A stretch of DNA of 39,712 nucleotides from Acidimicrobiaceae bacterium. GTDB lineage: Bacteria > Actinomycetota > Acidimicrobiia > Acidimicrobiales > RAAP-2. Below, piece after piece: positions 1 to 8,842 of this stretch. Below the pieces are notes generated by a model. That model was not told where the DNA came from. It was given only the letters and a program-made list of their open reading frames with translations, and searched no databases. Every line of letters starts with the position of its first letter. Within the stretch, counting starts at the first letter, position 1. The translations under genes and the position numbers were made by a program. The stretch lies in NCBI GenBank assembly GCA_003136495.1, contig PLER01000098.1:186-39897 (forward strand), given 5' to 3'.

Positions 1-233
1 TCGGGCTCGCCCACGCGAACGATGAGGCGACCACCCAGCGACTCGTCGAGGGCCGTCAGGGTCGCCCGAAGGTACGCGGCGCGTGCGGGCCCCACCGACG
101 CCAACAACGCGGGGTCCGCAACGAAGACCGGCGCGACGGCGCCGTCGCCGTCACGGACGGCGGCGAGCAGCGCCGGGTTGTCGCTCAGTCGGAGGTCTCG
201 GCGAAACCAGAAGAGTGCGGGTGGGCGCGACAC
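1..233 (-). CDS. phr: DNA photolyase/cryptochrome family protein, N-terminal part only (runs off left edge)
   Basis: Minus-strand translation from GTG at 233: VSRPPALFWFRRDLRLSDNPALLAAVRDGDGAVAPVFVADPALL...; the FWFRRDLRLSDNPAL motif is typical of photolyase N-termini. Absent from the ORF track because it is edge-truncated. Confidence 0.85.
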   Translation of the reverse strand, partial: MSRPPALFWFRRDLRLSDNPALLAAVRDGDGAVAPVFVADPALLASVGPARAAYLRATLTALDESLGGRLIVRVGEP

Positions 234-300
234 CGCACCGTTCTACCCGTCACCCACGCCACTCGACGCTCCGACGCCAGCACCGCCCCGCACGGGGCCA

Positions 301-444
301 TTAGTGAGAACTACCGAAGGCGTCTAGGAGTGCGACGACGTCATCGGCGCCGTGACCTCGTTGTATCGCGACCTCCAAATGATGACCAACGAGTTCGGGC
401 AACGTCGGGTCCTCGTGCGGAAACCCGCAAGCAGCGACGTTCAC
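301..444 (-). pseudogene. Possible C-terminal remnant of a beta-hydroxyacid dehydrogenase-like protein, or a 47-aa small ORF
   Basis: Minus frame reads ...VNVAACGFPHEDPTLPELVGHHLEVAIQRGHGADDVVALLDAFGSSH*; resembles the last helices of the 3-hydroxyisobutyrate dehydrogenase C-terminal domain; the frame is closed a short distance upstream. Confidence 0.3.
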
Positions 445-522
445 CGCAGTGAAAAGGTCAGATGGCGTCCGCGGCGCATTCGACGTCGCTTGAAGCGCCC
501 ATCGAGACGGGCCCCGTCGTTG

Positions 523-906
523 TCAGCACGCGACGATCTTGACGTTTCGACCAGAAGTGTTGACCAGCACTGCGATATCGACCGGGTCGCTCGTAACGAT
601 CTGATCTCCTTCGCGAGCGATGGCGACGACGGTCGCGTCGATCGCACTGCCTCCCCCCGCGTCTCTGATGAGGACGCCCGCAGCTCGTCCCACGTCTTCA
701 TCCACCGGTACCACGTTCACGGCGGCGAGCAGTCGGGCCACGGGGACCTGATTTCCCGTTCCGCCTCGCCACACCTCGGCCACAACGCCGCCGTGACTCA
801 CCAGCGGGAGTGAGTTCAATTTGGCTACCTTGAGCAGCGCCACCGTGCGTCGGTCATTGCGCTCGATCGCTCTCAACGCGCCAGCGTCCAAGACAAGTGC
901 GGTCAC
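523..906 (-). CDS. PIN-domain ribonuclease toxin (VapC-like)
   Basis: LDAGAL, VVAEVW, SAIDATVVA and TSDPVDI supply the PIN acidic residues; GTG start overlaps the upstream antitoxin stop by 4 nt (GTGA). Confidence 0.8.
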   Translation of the reverse strand: MTALVLDAGALRAIERNDRRTVALLKVAKLNSLPLVSHGGVVAEVWRGGTGNQVPVARLLAAVNVVPVDEDVGRAAGVLIRDAGGGSAIDATVVAIAREGDQIVTSDPVDIAVLVNTSGRNVKIVAC

Positions 907-1343
907 TGCGGCAGAGGTCGGACTCGAAGCTCCACCTTCTCAAACGACACGTGTTCGCCCGGTTTGATCATCCTCGAGATCTCCGGAACGTCGTGCTCGG
1001 GAATGAGAATCGAGTGGCCACCTTCGATGACGCGAGTGATCGCTGCTACGAGCTCCTCGTGACTCCCGTGCGTCGCGGTGACCTTGAGGAACGTGAACCA
1101 ACCGGACGGTGCCGGCTCGATCACGCCCAACCTCGCCGCGGCATCTTGAAGTTCCTCTTCGCTGATGGATCCGTTCTCGTTCTCCCACACATCGAGGAAC
1201 TCGTCGAGTGCCCGTGCACGCAACTTCGTCTCGGCGGCGTCGGCGATCCAGGCGGACAGAGTTTCGCCAGACTCCTCGGCCGCGTCGCGCACGGCGCTAC
1301 TCAGCGTTCGCACCAGGGAAACACTCATCTTGTCCACTGCCAT
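903..1343 (-). CDS. VapB/ribbon-helix-helix-like antitoxin with ~75-aa C-terminal extension
   Basis: N-terminus MSVSLVRTLSSAVRDAAEESGETLSAWIADAAETKLRARALDEFLDVWENENGSISEEELQDAAARLGV resembles actinobacterial VapC-partner antitoxins; coupled to the PIN gene. Confidence 0.65.
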   Translation of the reverse strand: MAVDKMSVSLVRTLSSAVRDAAEESGETLSAWIADAAETKLRARALDEFLDVWENENGSISEEELQDAAARLGVIEPAPSGWFTFLKVTATHGSHEELVAAITRVIEGGHSILIPEHDVPEISRMIKPGEHVSFEKVELRVRPLPQ

Positions 1344-1471
1344 GGAACTATCCTACTTGAGTACGAACTACCATGGTACGAACGCGGAGTTCGGCGAGAA
1401 GGACCGCCTTGCCACGTGGTGCCGTATCACCGTGGTGCCGTGCCAACGACGGGCTTGCCTCGACGTGAGGA

Positions 1472-4315
1472 CTACGAGCAGCCGCTCGTCGCCCCGCAGC
1501 TCGAACAGACGTAGCAGGACCCCGCTCGTTGCATCGAGTTGCCGCACTGGTAACACATGGGCGCGTCACGCTGGGGCGAACGAGAGAGCAGTGACGGCGA
1601 CTCGTCCGCGGTGGTCTTGTCGCTGAACTCGATCAAGGACTGTTGAACCGGCAGGTTGATAGTGGGCGTCGACTGCTCGACGATCTCGGGGAACGTCGGC
1701 TGGATGCGCTCGCTCGTTGAGAGCACCCCGAGCTCCTCACGATCGACGGGGCTTAAGTAGTCGAGCGCCAGACGTCGGAAGATGTAGTCCACCAACGACG
1801 TCGCGATACGCAGGTCGGCGTCGTCGGTCATGCCCGAGGGCTCGAACTTCATGTTCGCGTACTTCTTCACGTAGGTCGCGAGCGGCACGCCGTGTTGGAG
1901 TCCCAGGCTGATCGAGATCGAGAAGGCGTCCATGATGCCCGCCAAGGTCGAGCCCTGCTTGGCGACCTTGATGAAGACCTCGCCCGGTCGACCGTCCTCG
2001 TACTCACCGACCGTGACGTACCCCTCACAGTCCGCCACGCGGAACGCGAAGGTGGCCGACTTACGCCGACGCGGCAGACGCTCGCGTACCGCACCGACCA
2101 CGACGTGGGCGCCCTCGTCACGCGCGACCTCGAGGGCCGCTTCGAGCTTGGCGACGCGCGCGTAGAGCTCGATGACCTCGGCGGCGTCGACGTCGACGAC
2201 GGCGTCGGGCGCGCTTTGGCCGACGCCGCCCTTGGTGGCGGTCGAGAGCGGCTGGCCGACCTTGCAGTTATCGCGGTAGATCGCGACCGCCTTGATGCCG
2301 AGTCGCCACGCGTCGAGGTGCAGGTTCTCGACGTCTTCGACGGTGGCGTCTTCGGGCATGTTGACCGTCTTAGAGATCGCGCCCGAGATGAAGGGCTGGA
2401 CGGCACCCATCATGCGCACGTGCCCGGAGTAGTGGATGGTGTTGTCCCCCATCGAGCACGCGAAGACCGGCAGGTGTTCGACCTTTAAGGCCGGGGCGCC
2501 GACGATGGTCTTGTGCTCGTCGATGTAGCTAATGATCGCCTCGATCTCCTCGGGCGAGTAGCCCATGACGCGCAGCGCCCGCGGGACGGTCTGGTTGACG
2601 ATGGCCATATTGCCACCACCGACGAGCTTCTTGAACTTCACGAGGCCGAGGTCGGGCTCGATGCCCGTCGTGTCACAGTCCATCAACAGACCGATGGTGC
2701 CCGTGGGGGCCAGCACCGTCGCCTGCGCGTTGCGCACGCCGTGTCGGGTACCGAGGTCCACCGCCTCTTCCCACGCGCGCTGGGCGGCCGAAAGGATGTT
2801 GGCGGGCGCCAACGTCTCGTCAATCTGGTAGCTCGCGTCGCGGTGCATGCGCAACACGTTGATCATCGGCTCAGCGTTCTCCGCGAAGCCCTCGTGGGGT
2901 CCCATACGTCCGGCGGTGCGCGCGCTGGTGGCGTAGGCGTGACCGGTCATCAATGCGGTGATCGCCGCCGCCCAGGCGCGACCGGCGTCGGAGTCGTAGG
3001 CCAGACCCGAGGCCATGAGCAGCGCGCCGATGTTGGCGTAGCCGAGGCCGAGCTGGCGGAACTTGCGCGAGTTCTCCCCGATCTTCTCGGTCGGGTAGTC
3101 CGCCGCACCGACGAGGATCTCTTGCGCGCTGAACATCACTTCGACGGCGGCCTTGAACGCGTCGACATCGAAGCTCCCGTCCTCATCCAAGAACTTCATC
3201 AGGTTGATGCTGGCTAGGTTGCAGGCCGAGTTGTCGATGTGCATGTACTCCGAGCACGGGTTCGAGCCGTTGATGCGGTCGGTGTTCGACGAGGTGTGCC
3301 ACTTGTTGATCGTCGAGTCGAACTGCAGACCGGGGTCCGCGCACTCCCAGGCGGCGCGCGCCATCTGTCGCCAGAGGTCGCGAGCCTTGACGGTGCGCAC
3401 CGTGGCGTTCCCGTGTCGTGCCGTCAGGTTCCAGTCGCCGTCGGCGAGTACCGCGTCCATGAACTCATCAGAGACCCGTACCGAGTTGTTGGCGTTCTGG
3501 TACTGAATCGAGTTGATGTCGCGACCGTCTAAGTCCATGTCGAAGCCCGCGTCACGTAGCGCGCGCGCCTTCTTCTCCTCGTGCGCCTTGCACCAGATGA
3601 ACTCTTCGACGTCGGGGTGGTTCGCGTCGAGGATGACCATCTTCGCCGCCCGACGCGTCTTACCGCCGGACTTGATGGTGCCGGCCGAGGCGTCGGCGCC
3701 GCGCATGAACGAGACCGGACCACTCGCGGTGCCGCCGCCTTCGAGCGCCTCGGCGCTGGAGCGGATCTTGGAGAGGTTCACGCCCGCACCCGAACCCCCC
3801 TTGAAGATGATTCCTTCCTCGGTGTACCAGTTCAGGATCGAGCGCATCGAGTCCTCGACCGCCAGGATGAAGCAGGCGCTCGCCTGTTGGGGTACGCCCT
3901 TTACCCCGATGTTGAACCAGACCGGTGAGTTAAAGGCCGCCTTCTGGGTGATGAGGAGGTGCTTTAATTCCGCGCGGAAGGTCTCGGCCTCTTCCTCGTC
4001 GACGAAGTAGTCACCTTCGGTCCCCCAGGTAGTGATGGTGTCGGCGATCCGGTCGACGACCTGCTTTAAGGAGGTCTCACGCTCGGGGGTGCCCAAGGTG
4101 CCGCGGAAGTACTTCTGGGCGAGGATGTTGGTCGCGTTAAAGGACCAGGTCGAGGGGACCTCGACGTCGAGCTGTTCAAAAGCCACCGAACCGTCTCGGA
4201 AGTTCGAAATGCGCGCGTCGCGTCGGTCCCAGAGCACCTCGTCGTAGGGGTGACGGTCCTCGGTGGTGAAGTACCGACGAATTCCAATTCCGAGTCGCTG
4301 AGGTGCGATGGCCAT
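1472..4315 (-). CDS. nrdJ: Adenosylcobalamin-dependent (class II) ribonucleoside-diphosphate reductase
   Basis: 947 aa; FNSPVWFNIGV, NPCSEYMHIDNSACNLASINL, TGTIGLLMDCDTTGIEPD; C-terminal CYQCGNSMQRAGSCYVCSSCG tail. Confidence 0.95.
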   Translation of the reverse strand: MAIAPQRLGIGIRRYFTTEDRHPYDEVLWDRRDARISNFRDGSVAFEQLDVEVPSTWSFNATNILAQKYFRGTLGTPERETSLKQVVDRIADTITTWGTEGDYFVDEEEAETFRAELKHLLITQKAAFNSPVWFNIGVKGVPQQASACFILAVEDSMRSILNWYTEEGIIFKGGSGAGVNLSKIRSSAEALEGGGTASGPVSFMRGADASAGTIKSGGKTRRAAKMVILDANHPDVEEFIWCKAHEEKKARALRDAGFDMDLDGRDINSIQYQNANNSVRVSDEFMDAVLADGDWNLTARHGNATVRTVKARDLWRQMARAAWECADPGLQFDSTINKWHTSSNTDRINGSNPCSEYMHIDNSACNLASINLMKFLDEDGSFDVDAFKAAVEVMFSAQEILVGAADYPTEKIGENSRKFRQLGLGYANIGALLMASGLAYDSDAGRAWAAAITALMTGHAYATSARTAGRMGPHEGFAENAEPMINVLRMHRDASYQIDETLAPANILSAAQRAWEEAVDLGTRHGVRNAQATVLAPTGTIGLLMDCDTTGIEPDLGLVKFKKLVGGGNMAIVNQTVPRALRVMGYSPEEIEAIISYIDEHKTIVGAPALKVEHLPVFACSMGDNTIHYSGHVRMMGAVQPFISGAISKTVNMPEDATVEDVENLHLDAWRLGIKAVAIYRDNCKVGQPLSTATKGGVGQSAPDAVVDVDAAEVIELYARVAKLEAALEVARDEGAHVVVGAVRERLPRRRKSATFAFRVADCEGYVTVGEYEDGRPGEVFIKVAKQGSTLAGIMDAFSISISLGLQHGVPLATYVKKYANMKFEPSGMTDDADLRIATSLVDYIFRRLALDYLSPVDREELGVLSTSERIQPTFPEIVEQSTPTINLPVQQSLIEFSDKTTADESPSLLSRSPQRDAPMCYQCGNSMQRAGSCYVCSSCGATSGCS

Positions 4316-4408
4316 TTCTCTCTCTTTTCTATCCCGATACCGACACTAAGAATGCGTCCAGCGACGTCGAGTCGGGAGGACAAGTTTACCGCTTTAATTC
4401 CCCCATAG

Positions 4409-4424
4409 CCACAAGATGTAGTGG
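4409..4424. promoter_or_regulatory. NrdR box-like site, distal copy
   Basis: CCACAAGATGTAGTGG matches the ACACWATATVTWGTGT-type NrdR consensus at 13/16 positions by eye. Confidence 0.6.
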
Positions 4425-4439
4425 TTATCCCAGCGCACG

Positions 4440-4455
4440 TCGCAAGATGCTGTGT
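4440..4455. promoter_or_regulatory. NrdR box-like site, promoter-proximal copy
   Basis: TCGCAAGATGCTGTGT; starts exactly 31 bp from the first box and shares the AAGATG core. Confidence 0.6.
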
Positions 4456-4456
4456 C

Positions 4457-4485
4457 ATTACAGCACTGTAATTACACCGTGTCAA
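4457..4485 (-). promoter_or_regulatory. Sigma-70-type core promoter for nrdJ
   Basis: On the minus strand: TTGACA (4480-4485), 17-nt spacer, TGTAAT (4457-4462). Confidence 0.7.
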
Positions 4486-4570
4486 CTACTTCTTTGAACT
4501 CTTTTTCACAATTCTCCCTTCCCCAGTCACAGCCCCATTCTCGAGCACCCCGCCTCACTAATCTGACCCG

Positions 4571-6046
4571 GTGGAACTCATCCTCGCCCTCGACGCCGGC
4601 ACCACCGGCGTGCGAGCGGTGGCCTTTGATGACCAACTCGCGGTGGTGGCGGAGCACTACCGCGAACTCCCCCAGTACTTCCCCTCCCCCGGCGAGGTGG
4701 AACACGATCCCCACGAGATCGTCGAACTCGCCGTGTCCACCTTGCGCGAAGTCGCTGCTCGAGTCCGCGCCAAGGGACACGAGGTCGCGGCCCTCGGGCT
4801 CACGAACCAACGCGAAACAACGGTCGGCTTCGACCGCGCGTCGGGCGAGATATTTCACCGCGCCCTCGTCTGGCAGGACCGCCGCACCGCGGCGATGTGC
4901 CACGACGTAGAGACTGCAGGACACGGTCCGGCCGTGCGCGAAACGACCGGCCTCGTGCTCGACCCCTATTTCTCCGCGACCAAGATGCGCTGGATGCTCG
5001 ATCGCGGTCTGGCCGATCAAGCCCGAGCACCGAGTTTCGCGACCATTGACACGTGGCTGCTCTGGGCGCTATCGGGCGGGGTCGAGGGCGGGACGTTCCG
5101 GACCGAGCCGTCGAACGCGTCGCGAACGTCCTTGCTCGACCTCTCGACCCTCGCGTGGTCCTCCGCGATGTGCGACCTCTTCGGCGTCGATCCCTCGATG
5201 CTCGCCGAGTTACGACCGTCGGCTGGTGTCTTCGGTCACGTCGCGGCCAGCGTGGTGCCCGAACTCGCCGGCGTCGCGATCACCGGCGTACTCGGCGATC
5301 AGCAGTCGGCCCTCTTTGGACAGGCGTGCTTCACACCGGGTCTCGTCAAGGCGACCTACGGCACGGGGGCCTTCGTGCTCGCCTCCGCCGGTGACGTCGT
5401 GCCGCCGGTCGTCGACGGTCTCCTCAGCACCGTCGCGTGGGACCTCGGTGGCCTCGGCGGTGTTAACTACGCCCTCGAAGGGTCGGCCTTCGTCGCGGGT
5501 GCCGCAGTGCAGTGGCTACGCGACCTCGGCCTGATCACGCGGTCGAGTGAGTTAGAAGGCCTCGCCAGCACCGTCACCGACAGCGCTGGCGCGATCTTCG
5601 TCCCGGCCTTCACGGGCCTCGGCTCACCGTTCTGGCGACCCGACGCTCGCGGTGCGCTGATGGGGCTGAGCCGCGGGGTCACGAGTGCGCACGTCGCACG
5701 CGCGGTCGTCGAAGCGCTGGCCTTCCAAGTGCGCGCCATGACCGACGCCTTTCGCGACGGGGGGGTGGACGTGAGGGAGCTTCGCGCCGACGGGGGTGCG
5801 GCCGCGATGGATCTGTTGATGGGACTGCAGGCGACCAACTCGCGCGTCACCGTCCAGCGCAGCACGACGCTCGAGGCGACCGCGCGGGGTGCCGCGAGCA
5901 TCGCGGGACTCGCGAGTGGACACTGGGCGTCGCTCGAGGAACTGAGTGACCGATGGCGCGCGGCCGCCACGTTCGCACCCGAGGACCCGGCAGTGGTCGA
6001 CGTGGGCTACGCCGCGTGGACGCGCGCGCTCGAGCGTACGCAGTAG
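4571..6046 (+). CDS. glpK: Glycerol kinase (FGGY family)
   Basis: LALDAGTTGVRAVAFD..., GLTNQRETTVGFDRASGEIFHRALVWQDRRT, YGTGAFVL; GTG start. Confidence 0.92.
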   Translation: MELILALDAGTTGVRAVAFDDQLAVVAEHYRELPQYFPSPGEVEHDPHEIVELAVSTLREVAARVRAKGHEVAALGLTNQRETTVGFDRASGEIFHRALVWQDRRTAAMCHDVETAGHGPAVRETTGLVLDPYFSATKMRWMLDRGLADQARAPSFATIDTWLLWALSGGVEGGTFRTEPSNASRTSLLDLSTLAWSSAMCDLFGVDPSMLAELRPSAGVFGHVAASVVPELAGVAITGVLGDQQSALFGQACFTPGLVKATYGTGAFVLASAGDVVPPVVDGLLSTVAWDLGGLGGVNYALEGSAFVAGAAVQWLRDLGLITRSSELEGLASTVTDSAGAIFVPAFTGLGSPFWRPDARGALMGLSRGVTSAHVARAVVEALAFQVRAMTDAFRDGGVDVRELRADGGAAAMDLLMGLQATNSRVTVQRSTTLEATARGAASIAGLASGHWASLEELSDRWRAAATFAPEDPAVVDVGYAAWTRALERTQ

Positions 6047-6066
6047 TTTCAACGACGGGGGGTCAC

Positions 6067-6948
6067 ATGGAACAGTACGAAGCTCGCGTGCTCCGCGACG
6101 GACTGGCCTTCGGTGAAGGCCCGCGCTGGCACGACGGACGTCTGTGGTTCTCCGACTTCTACCGTCACGCCATCTTCTCCATCGACGAGGACGGCACCGA
6201 GGAGCGACTAGAGCACGCCGCGCCCACCCAGCCGTCGGGACTCGGCTGGCTGCCCGACGGGGACCTCCTCTTCGTCTCGATGACCGACCAGCGCGTGCTA
6301 CGCGTGCACGAGGGGACCACCTCGCTCTTCGCCGACGTCGCCCCCTACTGCGGATTCTGGGCGAACGAGATGATCACGTCAGGCACCGGGGTGAGCTACG
6401 TCGGCAGTTTCGGCTTCGACCTCGACGTGTTTCTTCGCGACGTCGGCGCCGAGGCGCTGTTGGCCGACCCGCCGACCACGAACCTCGTCGTTCTGGGTCC
6501 CGAGGGCGACGTGCGTCAAGTCGTACCCGACCTCGCCTTTCCCAACGGCACCGTGATCACCCCTGACGGGACGACGCTCGTCATCGGTGAGACGATCGCC
6601 TCGCGTCTGAGCGCTTTTGACGTCGCCGCCGACGGCACACTTTCCAATCGCCGGGTCTGGGCGCCACTGGACTTCGTCGCGACCGACGGCATGTGCCTCG
6701 ACGCCGACGGTCAGATCTGGCTCGCCAACGCGCTCGCCCCGCAGTGCGTGCGGGTGCGTGAGGGTGGCGAGGTGACCGGCGTCGTCACCACCAGCCAGAA
6801 CGCCTTCGCGTGCATGCTCGGCGGCGCGGCGCGCACCACGCTCTATGTCATGTGCGCCCCGACGAGCGACCGATTCCAAATCGAAGACGCCACCGCGGGC
6901 ACCATCGAAGTCGCCCAGGTCGCGGTCCCCGCGGCGGGGTGGCCCTAG
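6067..6948 (+). CDS. SMP-30/gluconolactonase/LRE family protein
   Basis: FGEGPRWHDGRLWFSDF, PSGLGWLPDGDLLFVSM, FPNGTVITPDGTTLVIGET, DGMCLDADGQIWLAN. Confidence 0.88.
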   Translation: MEQYEARVLRDGLAFGEGPRWHDGRLWFSDFYRHAIFSIDEDGTEERLEHAAPTQPSGLGWLPDGDLLFVSMTDQRVLRVHEGTTSLFADVAPYCGFWANEMITSGTGVSYVGSFGFDLDVFLRDVGAEALLADPPTTNLVVLGPEGDVRQVVPDLAFPNGTVITPDGTTLVIGETIASRLSAFDVAADGTLSNRRVWAPLDFVATDGMCLDADGQIWLANALAPQCVRVREGGEVTGVVTTSQNAFACMLGGAARTTLYVMCAPTSDRFQIEDATAGTIEVAQVAVPAAGWP

Positions 6949-6949
6949 A

Positions 6950-8149
6950 TCAACCGAGCTTGGTCAACGCGCGACGTAGGTTCCGTGTGGCCTGCTGGGT
7001 GCGCATCTCGTTCTCGATCAAGGCGAAGCGCACGTGGCCGTCACCACCTTCACCGAAACCAACCCCCGGACTCGTCGCGACGTCGGCCTCTTCAATCAAG
7101 AGCTTGGAGAACTCGAGGGAGGACATCTCGCGATAGGGCTCGGGGATCGGGGCCCAGATGAACATCGAGCCCCGTGGGGCGACCACGTCCCAGTTCGCGC
7201 GGTGCAGTCCCTCGATCAACGCGTCGCGCCGCGACTGGTAGATCACTCGCAGCTGCTCGGGGTACTCCACCGCCTCGTTCATCGCCACGATCGCGGCAAT
7301 CTGGACCGGCTGGAAGGTCCCGTAGTCGAGGTAGCTCTTTAACTTCGTCAGGGCCGCCACGATCTCGGCGTTGCCGACCAGAAAGCCCACGCGCCAGCCC
7401 GCCATGGAGAAGGACTTGGTCAAGGTGTAGAGCTCGACGCAGCACTCCTTGGCCCGGGGCACCTGCAGGATCGACGGCGGACGGTAGCCGTCAAAGCCGA
7501 GGTCGGCGTAGGCGAAGTCGTGACAGATCACCACCTCATGCTCGAGGGCGAAGGCGACGAGGCGCTCCATGAAGGCGAGGTCCACGCACGCACTCGTCGG
7601 GTTATGCGGGAACGAGACGACGATCACGCGCGGCTTGGTGACCGCACCCTCCCAGGCGGCCACCAGACCGTCGAAGAAGTCGTCGCCCGGGTCATTCGCA
7701 CTCGCGCCGGGATCGACGATCGGCACCGTGATCACGGTCGCCCCGGCGAATCCCGGCGCCGCCAAGTGGATGGGGTAACTGGGGGTGGGCACGATGGCCG
7801 AATCCCCCGGTCCGAGGAGGACCCACATCAGATGCGTGAGGCCCTCCTTCGCGCCGATGGTCGTAACGACCTCGCGGTCCGGATCGAGGTCGACGTCGAA
7901 GAGCATCTTGTAGCGATTGGCGATCGCCAGGCGAAGGTTCGGGATCCCGCGGCTGGCGCTGTAGCGATGGTTCTTCGGATTGTGCGCCGCCTCGGCGAGT
8001 TTCGCGACCGCGACGTCGGGACTCGGCAGGTCCGGGTTACCGAAGCCGAAGTCGATCACGTCACGACCGAGGGCGCGCGCCTCGGCCTTGAGCTCGTTGA
8101 TCTGGGCGAAGACGTAGGGTGGTAGGCCCGTTATGCGGCGAAACTCCAT
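6950..8149 (-). CDS. Pyridoxal-phosphate aminotransferase class I/II (AlaC-like alanine transaminase)
   Basis: FGFGNPDLPSP, YSASRGIPNLRLAIANRY, SFPHNPTSACVD, TLTKSFSMAGWRVGF. Confidence 0.88.
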   Translation of the reverse strand: MEFRRITGLPPYVFAQINELKAEARALGRDVIDFGFGNPDLPSPDVAVAKLAEAAHNPKNHRYSASRGIPNLRLAIANRYKMLFDVDLDPDREVVTTIGAKEGLTHLMWVLLGPGDSAIVPTPSYPIHLAAPGFAGATVITVPIVDPGASANDPGDDFFDGLVAAWEGAVTKPRVIVVSFPHNPTSACVDLAFMERLVAFALEHEVVICHDFAYADLGFDGYRPPSILQVPRAKECCVELYTLTKSFSMAGWRVGFLVGNAEIVAALTKLKSYLDYGTFQPVQIAAIVAMNEAVEYPEQLRVIYQSRRDALIEGLHRANWDVVAPRGSMFIWAPIPEPYREMSSLEFSKLLIEEADVATSPGVGFGEGGDGHVRFALIENEMRTQQATRNLRRALTKLG

Positions 8150-8842
8150 CTATAAACCGTAGTTACTGGCGTGGGCCTGACGCCACTCTTTCAGGACGTC
8201 TATTCGACGGGGCTCGCTGGCGATCGCCCAGGTGGCGCCGGCGCTGGCCAACTCATCCAGCGTGGCGTGGGGGTCGGTCCCGAGGGGTCCCGCCCACGAG
8301 ACCGGACCTTCTGTCGCTAACTCACGCACCCGCGCGGGATCGGCCCCCCAAAGATTCAGCGTCACGCCCAGTTCGCGCGCCACGGCGTTGGTCTTCTCGG
8401 CACCCGCCCCGACCCACACGGGCGTCGTCGGGAGCAACTCAGTCGCCACCTCGCGCAACCACGACCGACGCTCGTCGGCCGTGGGGTAACCGAGGTCGTA
8501 GGCGAGCTCTTCGGCCTTGGAGAGTTCGTCGCCGGTACCGAGGGCGGCGATCACCCGACCCGGCGCCAGCGCCGAGAGCGTCGAAAAGAGTTCGACGAGT
8601 TTTCGAGGTGGAAACATGCCGATGCGCGCGACGAGGGGACCGAGCGCAAGGGTCGGTGCGCTGGTGGCGACCGCCGCGAGCACCGGGAACGGCGCGAAGG
8701 ACGCTCGCGTGGGCGTGCCCATGGGCCAGAGGTGGTCGAACGCGAAGACGCCGTCGAGACCGGCGTCTTGTGCGTGTTGAGCTGTGGCGAGGGCGTCGTT
8801 CGCCTGGTCTCGAAACGTCGGCAGCATGACGCCGAGCTTCAC
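8150..8842 (-). CDS. Luciferase-like (LLM class) F420-dependent oxidoreductase
   Basis: VKLGVMLPTFRDQANDALATAQHAQDAGLDGVFAFDHLW; GTG start at 8842 chosen over the longer ORF. Confidence 0.78.
   Translation of the reverse strand: MKLGVMLPTFRDQANDALATAQHAQDAGLDGVFAFDHLWPMGTPTRASFAPFPVLAAVATSAPTLALGPLVARIGMFPPRKLVELFSTLSALAPGRVIAALGTGDELSKAEELAYDLGYPTADERRSWLREVATELLPTTPVWVGAGAEKTNAVARELGVTLNLWGADPARVRELATEGPVSWAGPLGTDPHATLDELASAGATWAIASEPRRIDVLKEWRQAHASNYGL

Noticed and set aside
441-701. 86-aa minus-strand ORF overlapping the PIN gene in another frame
   Set aside because: Out of frame with the PIN-domain toxin, which has all catalytic acidic residues; composition looks random.
1892-4010. Long plus-strand ORFs (198, 234, 165 aa and others) opposite nrdJ
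   Set aside because: Antisense open frames forced by GC-rich codon bias of a clear NrdJ; no recognisable domains.
8147-8161. TACGGT-6-ATG leaderless signature for the aminotransferase
   Set aside because: The hexamer is the coding end (Tyr-Gly) of the upstream LLM gene in a tight operon, so it may be coincidental; not counted in the main list.
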